In this document: positions 1-5,659 of the stretch, piece after piece
How the letters are laid out: every line of letters starts with the position of its first letter
Position numbering within the stretch: position 1 is the first letter of the stretch
From: an uncultured Microbacterium sp.
GTDB taxonomy: Bacteria; Actinomycetota; Actinomycetes; Actinomycetales; Microbacteriaceae
NCBI GenBank assembly: GCA_947647645.1
Contig: CANSLE010000174.1
Coordinates: forward strand, 1-5,659
Reading direction: 5' to 3'
DNA length: 5,659 bases
The notes under the pieces: model-generated
The model's input: the letters and a program-made list of their open reading frames with translations, nothing else
Database searches by the model: none
Told to the model about the DNA's origin: nothing
Translations under genes and position numbers: made by a program

Positions 1-495
1 GAAGCCATCCTGCCCTCGATGCCGCGCGGCGCCGCCGTCGTGATCGTGTCCTCGACAGCGGGTAGCGGGTGGCCCGGGCGTATCGCCGCGCTGACCGAGC
101 TCATGGCGACCTCGAGCTTCGAGGAGGGGGCGGCGTGGTTCGCGTCGCACCCGCAGGAGGGCAACGCCTACAACTTCTCGAAGGAAGCCGCCACCGTCTA
201 CACGTACGGTCAGGGCATCGCGCTGGGGGAGCGAGGCATCCGGATCAACGCCGTTCTGCCCGGACCCGTCGAAACCCCCATCCTCGGAGACTTCGAGGAA
301 TCGATGGGCAAGGACCTTCTCGATGGCGTTCGCACGATCGTGGGTCGACACGCCACCGCCGCGGACATCGCCGACCCCGTGATCTTCCTCGCCTCCGACG
401 AGTCGCGTTGGGTCAACGGGCATGCTCTCGTCGTCGACGGCGGACTGACCGGTGGCGTCCTCTCCGGCCGCCTGCAGCTTTCCGCCCCCAACTGA
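1..495 (+). CDS. SDR-family oxidoreductase, C-terminal part (5' truncated)
   Basis: This is the last 164 residues of an NAD(P)-dependent short-chain dehydrogenase/reductase, probably cytosolic. The reading frame is open from base 1, so the real start and the N-terminal TGxxxGxG nucleotide-binding motif lie upstream of the window. What is visible: the strand ending in the catalytic serine (VSSTAG, window residues 16-21), the catalytic pair Y57/K61 in YNFSK, the RINAVLPGPVETPI segment after the active site, and the typical SDR ending FLASDES...VNGHALVVDGG. About 39 residues separate the serine from the tyrosine, against about 13 in classical SDRs. This matches the extra helical insertion known from 3-alpha-hydroxysteroid dehydrogenase/carbonyl reductase and from proteins annotated as coniferyl-alcohol dehydrogenase. 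The stop codon overlaps the ribosome binding site of the P450 gene, which implies co-transcription. The likely role is oxidation of the alcohol made by the P450. The substrate is inferred, not shown. The internal ATG at base 19 is not the start, because essential SDR parts would be missing. Confidence 0.93.
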   Translation, partial: EAILPSMPRGAAVVIVSSTAGSGWPGRIAALTELMATSSFEEGAAWFASHPQEGNAYNFSKEAATVYTYGQGIALGERGIRINAVLPGPVETPILGDFEESMGKDLLDGVRTIVGRHATAADIADPVIFLASDESRWVNGHALVVDGGLTGGVLSGRLQLSAPN

Positions 496-498
496 GGA
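494..498 (+). promoter_or_regulatory. Ribosome binding site of the P450 gene, overlapping the SDR stop
   Basis: The bases GAGGA begin inside the TGA stop of the SDR gene (493-495) and end 6 nt before the ATG at 505. This is a good match to the anti-Shine-Dalgarno sequence at a normal distance. It fixes the P450 start and suggests that ribosomes finishing the SDR gene can reinitiate on the P450. Confidence 0.7.
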
Positions 499-504
499 CG
501 CGCC

Positions 505-1770
505 ATGTTCGCACCCTTCACGACCGCGCACCCGGTGTCCACGGACATCGACATCTCCTCGCTCGCCTTCTGGAGCCAGCCCTTCGAGGTACGAGAGGAA
601 TCGTTCCGCCGCCTGCGTCACGACGCCCCGGTGTCCTGGCACGTGCCCTTCGAGGTGCCCGGCTACGACACCCACGGGGAACAGGGTTTCTGGGCTGTCA
701 GCCGCGCCGAGGACATCACGGCGGTGAGTCTCGACAACGACACCTTCGTCTCGCGCTTCGGTGTCAGCATCGCCCCCTCGCCGATCGAGATCCAGCAGCT
801 CGCCTCGTTCTTCCTCGCGATGGATCCGCCCCAGCACTCCGTCTATCGGAGACTGGTGGGCGCCTCGTTCACCCCCAAGGCGATCGCACGGCTGACGGAC
901 AAGATCGTCGAGCGTGCCCGCGGCATCGTCGCCCGTGTGCGTGGCGCCGGTGACATCGACTTCGTCGACGACGTCGCCGCGCTCCTGCCCATGATGACCG
1001 TCTGCGATCTCATCGGCATCCCCGAAGAGCAGCAGCAGGCGGTGCGTCAGGCGGCGGACGCCTTCGTCTCCGACTCGGATCCGGTCGAGCTTCCGGAGGG
1101 GATGGACAGCGTGTCCTATCGCCTGTCGCAGGCGTTCTTCCTCCATCAGGTCGGGGCCGACCTCGCCGCGCATCGGCGCAAGCATCCGTCGACGGATCTG
1201 ATGACCGACCTCGTGCAGGGGGAGGTCGACGGCAAGCGCCTGACCGACGAGGAGATCGGCGCCTTCATGGTTCTGATGAGCGTCGCGGGCAACGACACCA
1301 CGAAGCAGACCACGACGCGGACGGTGATGTCACTCGACGCCAACCCGGATCAGCGGGCGTGGCTCATGGAGGACTTCGACGAGCGGATCAACGGATCCAT
1401 CGAGGAGTTCGTCCGGCACGCCTCGCCCGTGATGACATTCGCCCGCACCGCGACGCGTGACACCGAGATCAGGGGAGTCCGCATCGCCGAAGGGGACAAG
1501 GTCGGTCTCCTCTACTGCTCCGGCAACCGCGACGAGTCGGTCTTCGAGAACCCCGAGAGATTCGACCTCCGTCGCGGCCGATCGCCGCACGTCGGCTTCG
1601 GCGGCGGCGGTGTGCACTACTGCCTCGGCAACGGTGTCGCCAAGACGCAGCTGCGCGCGATCTTCAACGAGTTGCTGAACAACACCGACCGCATCGAGAT
1701 CGGCGAGCCCGACTTCCTCGTCGGCAACTTCATCAACGGCGTCAAGCATCTGCCGGCGAGGGTCTCATGA
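505..1770 (+). CDS. Cytochrome P450 (bacterial class I, soluble)
   Basis: A complete 421-residue heme-thiolate monooxygenase, the usual length for soluble bacterial P450s, with no signal peptide or membrane anchor. It would insert one oxygen atom from O2 into a hydrophobic substrate using electrons from a ferredoxin. Visible landmarks in order: C-helix HxxxR (H111, R115) in MDPPQHSVYRR; I-helix oxygen-activation motif AGNDTT (261-266); K-helix ExxR (E301, R304); PERF (350-353), whose R352 completes the ERR triad; and the heme loop FGGGGVHYCLG (365-375) with C373 as the proximal ligand. The heme loop is one residue longer between F and C than the FGxGxHxC consensus. As I recall, this form occurs in actinobacterial CYP124/125/142-type enzymes acting on steroids and methyl-branched lipids. 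The Cys is followed by LGNGVAK rather than the common LGANLAR. The start is set by GAGGA just upstream. The stop overlaps the ferredoxin start, which fits a dedicated redox partner. The CYP family number and the substrate cannot be assigned by eye. Confidence 0.97.
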   Translation: MFAPFTTAHPVSTDIDISSLAFWSQPFEVREESFRRLRHDAPVSWHVPFEVPGYDTHGEQGFWAVSRAEDITAVSLDNDTFVSRFGVSIAPSPIEIQQLASFFLAMDPPQHSVYRRLVGASFTPKAIARLTDKIVERARGIVARVRGAGDIDFVDDVAALLPMMTVCDLIGIPEEQQQAVRQAADAFVSDSDPVELPEGMDSVSYRLSQAFFLHQVGADLAAHRRKHPSTDLMTDLVQGEVDGKRLTDEEIGAFMVLMSVAGNDTTKQTTTRTVMSLDANPDQRAWLMEDFDERINGSIEEFVRHASPVMTFARTATRDTEIRGVRIAEGDKVGLLYCSGNRDESVFENPERFDLRRGRSPHVGFGGGGVHYCLGNGVAKTQLRAIFNELLNNTDRIEIGEPDFLVGNFINGVKHLPARVS

Positions 1771-1979
1771 GCGGCCTGCGAGTGGTCCTCGACCGGTCGC
1801 GGTGCAGCAGCATCGGTCTGTGCGAGTCGGTGGCGCCCGACTACTTCGAAGTCGGGGAAGACGCGCAACTGATCCTCCATCGGGAGAACGTGTCGCCGGC
1901 CGACGAACGAGACGTTCGAGAAGCGGTCCGATCGTGTCCCGCCGCCGCTCTCTCGCTCATCGAGGACAGCGAGACATGA
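1767..1979 (+). CDS. [3Fe-4S]-type ferredoxin, P450 redox partner
   Basis: A small acidic 70-residue ferredoxin that carries electrons from the reductase to the P450. Cysteines C13 and C19 in CSSIGLC, plus C57 followed by proline (SCPAAAL), give the C-x5-C...CP pattern of single-cluster ferredoxins. The position that is Cys in [4Fe-4S] relatives is I16, so only three cysteine ligands are present and a [3Fe-4S] cluster is expected. The rest fits the family: an N-terminal strand (LRVVLDRSRC), APDYFEVGEDAQ after the second Cys, and a C-terminal strand (ALSLIED). The length is normal. The ATG overlaps the P450 stop in an ATGA sequence, and GAGGG at 1758-1762 is its ribosome binding site, so translation is probably coupled. 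The gene also overlaps the next one by 4 nt. The position between P450 and reductase genes strongly supports a P450 partner role. A second, unlinked P450 could also use it. Confidence 0.96.
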   Translation: MSGLRVVLDRSRCSSIGLCESVAPDYFEVGEDAQLILHRENVSPADERDVREAVRSCPAAALSLIEDSET

Positions 1980-3217
1980 CCCGCCGGCTCACCGTCGTGG
2001 GAGCATCTGTCGCCGGACTCCGTGCCGTGGAGAGCGCCCGCGAGCACGGCTTCGACGGAGAGATCGTGCTCATCGGAGAGGAGGTGACGGCTCCCTACGA
2101 CCGTCCTACCCTCTCGAAGGCGTTCCTCACATCGGGCGAGGACCCGGTCGAGTACCGGTCTCTCGAGGCGCTCCGGGACGAGCTCGGGGTGCGCCTGCTC
2201 CTCGGGCGGGCGGCGACCGGCCTGGATGCCGCGGCTTCGGTGGTCCGCACCGATCAGGGCGACGTCGGCTACGACGCACTGATCATCGCGACCGGAGCGT
2301 CGCCGCGTCGCTTGCCGTTCGGCCACGATCTCGGCGGGGTGCACACCCTGCGCACCCGCGCGGACGCGGAACGGCTCCGCTCGGAGCTGGTGGCGGGTGC
2401 GCGTCTCGTCGTCGTCGGAGGAGGCTTCATCGGCTCCGAGCTCGCGTCGTCGGCGCGCGAGAGGGGAGTCGACGTCACCATCGTCGAGGGCGCACCGGTT
2501 CCCCTCGTCCGCGCCGTCGGTACCGAGCTGGGCGGTGTGTTCGCGGAGCTGCACGCACGCAATGGCGTTCCTCTGCTCTGCGACGCAGCGGTATCGGCGT
2601 TTCGCAGCGTCGCGGGCCGGGTGTGCGCCGTCGACCTCGCGGACGGCCGCTCCGTGCCGGCCGACGTCGTGGTCATCGGTGTCGGCGCGTTGCCGGCGAC
2701 CCGCTGGCTCGAGCGCAGCGGTGTGGCACTGGCCGCAGATGGGGGTGTGCTCTGCGACGACCGCCTGGCGACCTCCCTGCCGAACGTCTACGCCGCCGGC
2801 GACGTCGTGTCCTGGCCCAACGGGTCGGCTCCCGGCGACGGCGCGACCCCGACCGTGCGTCTGGAGAACTGGACGAGCGCGTCCGACCAAGGCCGCCGAG
2901 CCGCCGTCAACGCGCTCTTCCCCGAGGACGCCGAGCCTTTCGCGACGGTGCCGTACTTCTGGAGCGATTGGTACGGCTCACGGATCCAGTTCGTCGGCAC
3001 GGCGGACGCGGACGAGGTCTCGTTCGTCTTCGGTGACCGCGACAGCGCACACTTCGTCGCCCTCTTCCGCGCCGGTGAGCGGCTGGTCGGCGCGGCCACC
3101 CTCAACGAGCCGCGCAAGGTCATGAAATACCGCCGCCACATCGCTCTCGGCGGCTCGTGGACTGACGCCCTCTCCCTGTTCTCGACCCCCGCCACCTCCG
3201 CCCAGATCGCTTCGTGA
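1976..3217 (+). CDS. FAD-dependent NAD(P)H:ferredoxin reductase
   Basis: A complete 413-residue flavoprotein of the putidaredoxin-reductase/rubredoxin-reductase type. It takes electrons from NAD(P)H and gives them to the ferredoxin. Domains in order: FAD-binding Rossmann motif GASVAG (9-14); YDRPTLSK (41-48), a family hallmark; ATGAS (105-109); NAD(P)H-binding GGGFIGSE (148-155) followed by an acidic residue at the end of the second strand (E171), which favours NADH; VGALP (236-240); the second FAD motif AAGDV (273-277); RLENWTSA (295-302); and a C-terminal reductase domain starting near VPYFWSDWYG (325-334). The frame is open further upstream to 1802, but that extension overlaps the ferredoxin in another frame and has no family features. 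The ATG at 1976 overlaps the ferredoxin stop (ATGA) and has GAGGA at 1962-1966. With the two genes before it, it completes a three-component P450 system. NADH preference is an inference. Confidence 0.96.
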   Translation: MTRRLTVVGASVAGLRAVESAREHGFDGEIVLIGEEVTAPYDRPTLSKAFLTSGEDPVEYRSLEALRDELGVRLLLGRAATGLDAAASVVRTDQGDVGYDALIIATGASPRRLPFGHDLGGVHTLRTRADAERLRSELVAGARLVVVGGGFIGSELASSARERGVDVTIVEGAPVPLVRAVGTELGGVFAELHARNGVPLLCDAAVSAFRSVAGRVCAVDLADGRSVPADVVVIGVGALPATRWLERSGVALAADGGVLCDDRLATSLPNVYAAGDVVSWPNGSAPGDGATPTVRLENWTSASDQGRRAAVNALFPEDAEPFATVPYFWSDWYGSRIQFVGTADADEVSFVFGDRDSAHFVALFRAGERLVGAATLNEPRKVMKYRRHIALGGSWTDALSLFSTPATSAQIAS

Positions 3218-3224
3218 AAGGAAA
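3217..3224 (+). promoter_or_regulatory. Ribosome binding site deciding the ALDH start
   Basis: AAAGGAAA lies right after the reductase stop. Its AGGA core (3219-3222) is 6 nt before the ATG at 3229. The alternative in-frame GTG at 3214 overlaps the reductase stop but has no purine-rich site before it, so the ATG is preferred. Confidence 0.7.
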
Positions 3225-3228
3225 GCCC

Positions 3229-4662
3229 ATGTCACTTCTCGCTCCGCGACTCGACCTTGCCACCGTCACCATCGGTGGCCGCGAGGTCTCGACTCCCGGC
3301 ACGTTCGAGGTCATCAACCCCGCAACGGGAGAGCCGTTCGCCGTCGCGCCGAACATCTCCGCATCCCAGCTCGACGACGCCTTCACCGCGGCCAGCACCG
3401 CCCAGTTGACGTGGCGGAACGACGAGCAGCGGCGGCGTGCAGCTCTTCGGGACGCCGCGGATGCGATCGATGCGGCTGCCCCCGCCCTGGCGGGGATCCT
3501 CACCGCCGAGCAGGGCAAGCCGATGAACGATGCGCTGGCGGAGATCGGCGCCGCCACCTACTGGCTGCGCTACTACGCGGAACTCGACCTCCCGCGGGAG
3601 ATCGTCCAGAACGACGAGAACGGCTACGCCGAGGTGCTCCGTCGTCCCCTCGGCGTCGTGGCCGCGATCACCCCGTGGAACTTCCCCATCGCTCTGGCGA
3701 TGTGGAAGATCGCCCCGGCGCTGCTCGCCGGGAACACCATGGTGATCAAGCCCTCGCCGTTCACCCCCTTGACCACCCTCGCGATGGGGGCGGTCCTGCG
3801 GGATGTCCTGCCGGCCGGAGTGCTCAACGTGATCAGCGGCACCGACCCCCTGGGTGCCGCGATGTCGTCGCACCCCGTCCCGCGCAAGATCTCGTTCACA
3901 GGTTCGACAGCGACCGGCAAGAAGGTCGCCGCCGCCGCTGCCGAGGACCTGAAGCGGTTGACCTTGGAGCTCGGGGGAAACGACCCCGCTGTCGTGCTGC
4001 CGGGGACCGATGTCGCCGCGATCGCTCCCTCGCTCTTCTGGGGCGCCTTCGGCAACAACGGGCAGATCTGCCTCGCGGCCAAGCGCGTCTACGCGCACGA
4101 GAGCCTGCACGCGGATCTCGTCGAGGCGCTCGCCGAGATCGCGCGGAGTGTGCACGTCGACGAGGGCACCGTGGAAGGCGCCCAACTCGGGCCGATCAAC
4201 AACCTGCCGCAGTACGACCGCGTCTCCGAGCTCGTCGCCGACGCGCTGAGCAACGGCGCGCGGGCCGCCGCCGGCGGACGGCGCATCGACCGTCCCGGGT
4301 ACTTCTTCGAGCCGACGATCCTCGATCGCGTCGACGACGGCATCCGCATCGTCGACGAGGAGCAGTTCGGCCCCGCGCTGCCGGTGGTGGCGTACTCATC
4401 CGTCGACGATGCCGTCGATCGGGCCAACGCCAGCATGTACGGGCTGACGGCGTCGGTCTGGGGGAGCGACCTCGAGGAGGCGTACGCGGTCGCGGGCCGC
4501 ATCGACAGCGGTCAGGTGTCCATCAACAGCCACGGCGGCGCGGTGCTCCCGCACCTTCCGTTCGGCGGCCACAAGTGGAGCGGTGTGGGCGTGGAGAACG
4601 GACCCTGGGGCCTGTACGGCTTCACCGAGCTGCAGGTCATCCAGTCGCCCCCGCGCGGGTGA
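3229..4662 (+). CDS. NAD(P)+-dependent aldehyde dehydrogenase
   Basis: A complete 477-residue aldehyde dehydrogenase of the classical superfamily, normal in length and probably a cytosolic oligomer. It oxidises an aldehyde to a carboxylic acid. Key parts: N-terminal INPATGEPF (29-37); TPWNFP (148-153) with oxyanion-hole N151; IKPSPFTP (173-180) with cofactor-binding K174; the coenzyme-loop motif FTGSTATG (223-230); LELGGNDP (246-253) with general base E247; GQICLAAKR (278-286) with nucleophile C281; EEQFGPALPV (377-386); and PFGGHKWSG (444-452) near the C terminus. All catalytic residues are present. The position three residues after K174, often a Glu that binds the adenosine ribose of NAD+, is Pro177, so the coenzyme preference is open. 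It lies 11 nt after the reductase gene, so it probably shares the transcript and oxidises the aldehyde formed downstream of the P450. Succinate-semialdehyde- or vanillin-dehydrogenase-like activity cannot be excluded from motifs alone. Confidence 0.96.
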   Translation: MSLLAPRLDLATVTIGGREVSTPGTFEVINPATGEPFAVAPNISASQLDDAFTAASTAQLTWRNDEQRRRAALRDAADAIDAAAPALAGILTAEQGKPMNDALAEIGAATYWLRYYAELDLPREIVQNDENGYAEVLRRPLGVVAAITPWNFPIALAMWKIAPALLAGNTMVIKPSPFTPLTTLAMGAVLRDVLPAGVLNVISGTDPLGAAMSSHPVPRKISFTGSTATGKKVAAAAAEDLKRLTLELGGNDPAVVLPGTDVAAIAPSLFWGAFGNNGQICLAAKRVYAHESLHADLVEALAEIARSVHVDEGTVEGAQLGPINNLPQYDRVSELVADALSNGARAAAGGRRIDRPGYFFEPTILDRVDDGIRIVDEEQFGPALPVVAYSSVDDAVDRANASMYGLTASVWGSDLEEAYAVAGRIDSGQVSINSHGGAVLPHLPFGGHKWSGVGVENGPWGLYGFTELQVIQSPPRG

Positions 4663-4685
4663 ACGCGACTCCGTGATCGTTCACC
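4658..4685. repeat. 8-bp perfect inverted repeat, possible operator or hairpin
   Basis: GGTGAACG (4658-4665) and CGTTCACC (4678-4685) are exact reverse complements separated by 12 nt. The left arm covers the ALDH stop codon. The right arm ends 7 nt before the ribosome binding site of the transporter gene. No T-run follows, so it does not look like an ordinary intrinsic terminator. It could be a regulator-binding dyad for the transporter gene, an mRNA hairpin between the two genes, or chance. Confidence 0.4.
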
Positions 4686-4692
4686 GACGACC

Positions 4693-4698
4693 GAGGGG
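4693..4698 (+). promoter_or_regulatory. Ribosome binding site deciding the GTG start of the transporter
   Basis: GAGGGG lies 7 nt before GTG 4706. An in-frame TGA at 4700-4702 rules out any start further upstream, so this site and the GTG together define the transporter start. Confidence 0.65.
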
Positions 4699-4705
4699 CT
4701 GAGCG

Positions 4706-5659
4706 GTGCGCCGGAGCGAGGGCGGCGGTGCACGCAGACTGCCCCGAGAAATACTGACGGTGTCGTTCATCGGCTTCGTGGTCACTCTGGGCTTCGGCGT
4801 CATCGGCCCCTCGTTGCCCGCCCTCGGCGCCCAGCTCGGTGCCGGGACGACGTTGATGAGCTTCGCCATCAGCGGCTTCGCCCTCGCGCGTCTCGTCACG
4901 AACCTCGGATTCACCGTCTTCCTCGGTGCTGTGCGGCTGCGGACCGTGCTCTGGGTGGGGCTGATCTTCCAAGCCGTCTGCAGCATCATCGCCGCCGTGG
5001 CGACCGACTACGCCGGGTTCATCTTCTTCCGGTCGTTGAGCGGGGCGGGCAGCGCCGCGTTCACGATCGCCTCGTCCGCGCTGCTGCTCGCCCTCGCTCC
5101 CGCACAGGCGCGTGGTCGTGCGATGAGTGTGTTCGCCGGAGCGACCGCTCTCGGCACGGTCTCCGGCCCTGCCGTCGGAGGCCTGTTCGCGGTACTCGAT
5201 CCGCGTCTGCCGCTCCTCGTGTACGGAGGTGCGCTGGGGGTGGCATCCGTCGCCGCGCTGGCGCTCCTCCGGGGCGCGCGTGACATCACGGCGTCACCGG
5301 CCGTCGTCGCTCCGGAGTCGGCGTTCGCGGACGCCCCGTCCGGGGGATCACGGCGGCGCCGTTCGCTCCTCGGCGATCGTCTCTTCGCCGCGGCGGTGGT
5401 CTGCCAGGTGGTCGGGGGGTGGGTGTTCTACGGGATGCGCACGACCACCATGCCGCTGCAGCTCGCCTCCGTCGGCTACGCGGTCGGAGTCATCGGGCTG
5501 TTGCTCTCGGCGGGCGCAGTGGCCCAGCTCATCGGTTCCGGGGCGGCCGGGGCGCTGTCCGACCGCAGCGGCCGCGTGACGCCGCTCCTCGCCGCGCTCG
5601 CAATCAGCGCCGTGGGCCTGACGCTGCTGGGTACGACAAACGAGGCGCCGGCCGTTCTC
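4706..5659 (+). CDS. MFS transporter, N-terminal part (3' truncated)
   Basis: The first 318 residues of a major facilitator superfamily membrane transporter. The frame is open to the last base, so roughly a fifth of a typical 400-residue protein is probably missing. A basic N terminus (RRSEGGGARRLPRE) precedes the first membrane helix at about residues 16-38. Further hydrophobic helices lie near 51-73, 80-99, 102-125, 138-160 and 165-185. A hydrophilic, arginine-rich central loop (about 186-222, RRRR at 216-219) follows, then helices near 225-245 and 255-280 and the beginning of a ninth. Family motifs: R109 with GxG in FFRSLSGAG (motif B), GTVSGPAVGG (150-159, the motif C seen in drug/H+ antiporters), and GALSDRSGR (282-290, the second-half motif A copy). 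The first-half motif A loop is degenerate. The GTG start has a strong GAGGGG site. Export of a toxic substrate or product, or uptake of the growth substrate, both fit the neighbouring catabolic genes. Motif C favours export. The substrate is unknown. Confidence 0.9.
   Translation, partial: MRRSEGGGARRLPREILTVSFIGFVVTLGFGVIGPSLPALGAQLGAGTTLMSFAISGFALARLVTNLGFTVFLGAVRLRTVLWVGLIFQAVCSIIAAVATDYAGFIFFRSLSGAGSAAFTIASSALLLALAPAQARGRAMSVFAGATALGTVSGPAVGGLFAVLDPRLPLLVYGGALGVASVAALALLRGARDITASPAVVAPESAFADAPSGGSRRRRSLLGDRLFAAAVVCQVVGGWVFYGMRTTTMPLQLASVGYAVGVIGLLLSAGAVAQLIGSGAAGALSDRSGRVTPLLAALAISAVGLTLLGTTNEAPAVL

Noticed and set aside
69..953. Plus-strand open frame of 294 codons spanning the SDR and P450 genes
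   Set aside because: Overlaps two clear genes in another frame and gives a low-complexity Arg/His-rich protein.
1802..1975. N-terminal extension of the ferredoxin reductase
   Set aside because: It would overlap the ferredoxin almost completely. The FAD-binding motif begins right after the ATG at 1976, as expected for this family.
1841..2890. Long minus-strand open frame of 349 codons opposite the ferredoxin and reductase genes
   Set aside because: Arg-, Ala- and His-rich with no recognisable fold. It lies antisense to two well-supported genes and is a common artefact of high-GC codon bias.
3214..3228. GTG start for the ALDH overlapping the reductase stop
   Set aside because: The GTGA overlap resembles the other junctions, but no ribosome binding site precedes it, whereas AAAGGAAA fits the ATG at 3229.
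3411..4676. Plus-strand open frame of 421 codons inside the ALDH gene
   Set aside because: Extremely Arg-rich translation in an alternative frame of a gene whose catalytic motifs are all intact.
4658..4700. Intrinsic terminator after the ALDH gene
   Set aside because: The stem is only 8 bp with a 12-nt loop and no T-rich tail, so it is listed as an inverted repeat instead.
5127..5579. Plus-strand 150-codon open frame near the window end
   Set aside because: Ser/Arg-rich shadow of the transporter frame, which stays open to the last base and shows MFS motifs and membrane helices.
1..5659. Mobile elements, CRISPR repeats, tRNA/rRNA genes or phage genes
   Set aside because: No transposase, regularly spaced direct repeats or structural RNA sequence was seen. 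The window is almost fully occupied by metabolic and transport genes.

Overview
The window is high-GC DNA with strongly G/C-biased third codon positions, GTG as well as ATG starts, and purine-rich ribosome binding sites (GAGG, GAGGGG). This fits an actinobacterium. I lean towards Microbacteriaceae such as Microbacterium from general codon style, but the sequence does not prove that. Nothing convincing is coded on the minus strand, and coding is nearly continuous on the plus strand. The longest gene-free stretch is the 43 bp before the last gene.

Layout, all on the plus strand: (1) the C-terminal part of a short-chain dehydrogenase/reductase (SDR), truncated by the window start; (2) a complete bacterial class I cytochrome P450; (3) a 70-residue [3Fe-4S]-type ferredoxin; (4) a complete FAD/NAD(P)H ferredoxin reductase; (5) a complete NAD(P)+-dependent aldehyde dehydrogenase (ALDH); (6) the first 318 codons of a major facilitator superfamily (MFS) transporter, truncated by the window end. 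Genes 1 to 5 are tightly packed. The gaps are 9 nt, a 4-nt ATGA overlap, a second ATGA overlap and 11 nt, so they look like one transcript. Gene 6 follows after 43 bp that contain an 8-bp inverted repeat.

The genes make biochemical sense as one oxidation cassette. Electrons would pass from NAD(P)H through the reductase and ferredoxin to the P450, which hydroxylates a substrate. The SDR could oxidise the resulting alcohol to a carbonyl, and the ALDH could take an aldehyde on to a carboxylic acid. The transporter could move the substrate or product, or give resistance to it. The substrate cannot be read from the sequence. The 3-alpha-hydroxysteroid dehydrogenase-like architecture of the SDR and the glycine-rich, one-residue-longer heme loop of the P450 make a terpenoid, steroid-like or phenylpropanoid-type hydrophobic compound a reasonable guess. 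I see no clearly new class of system. The interest lies in the complete, self-contained P450 pathway, a few residue-level oddities and the inverted repeat before the transporter.
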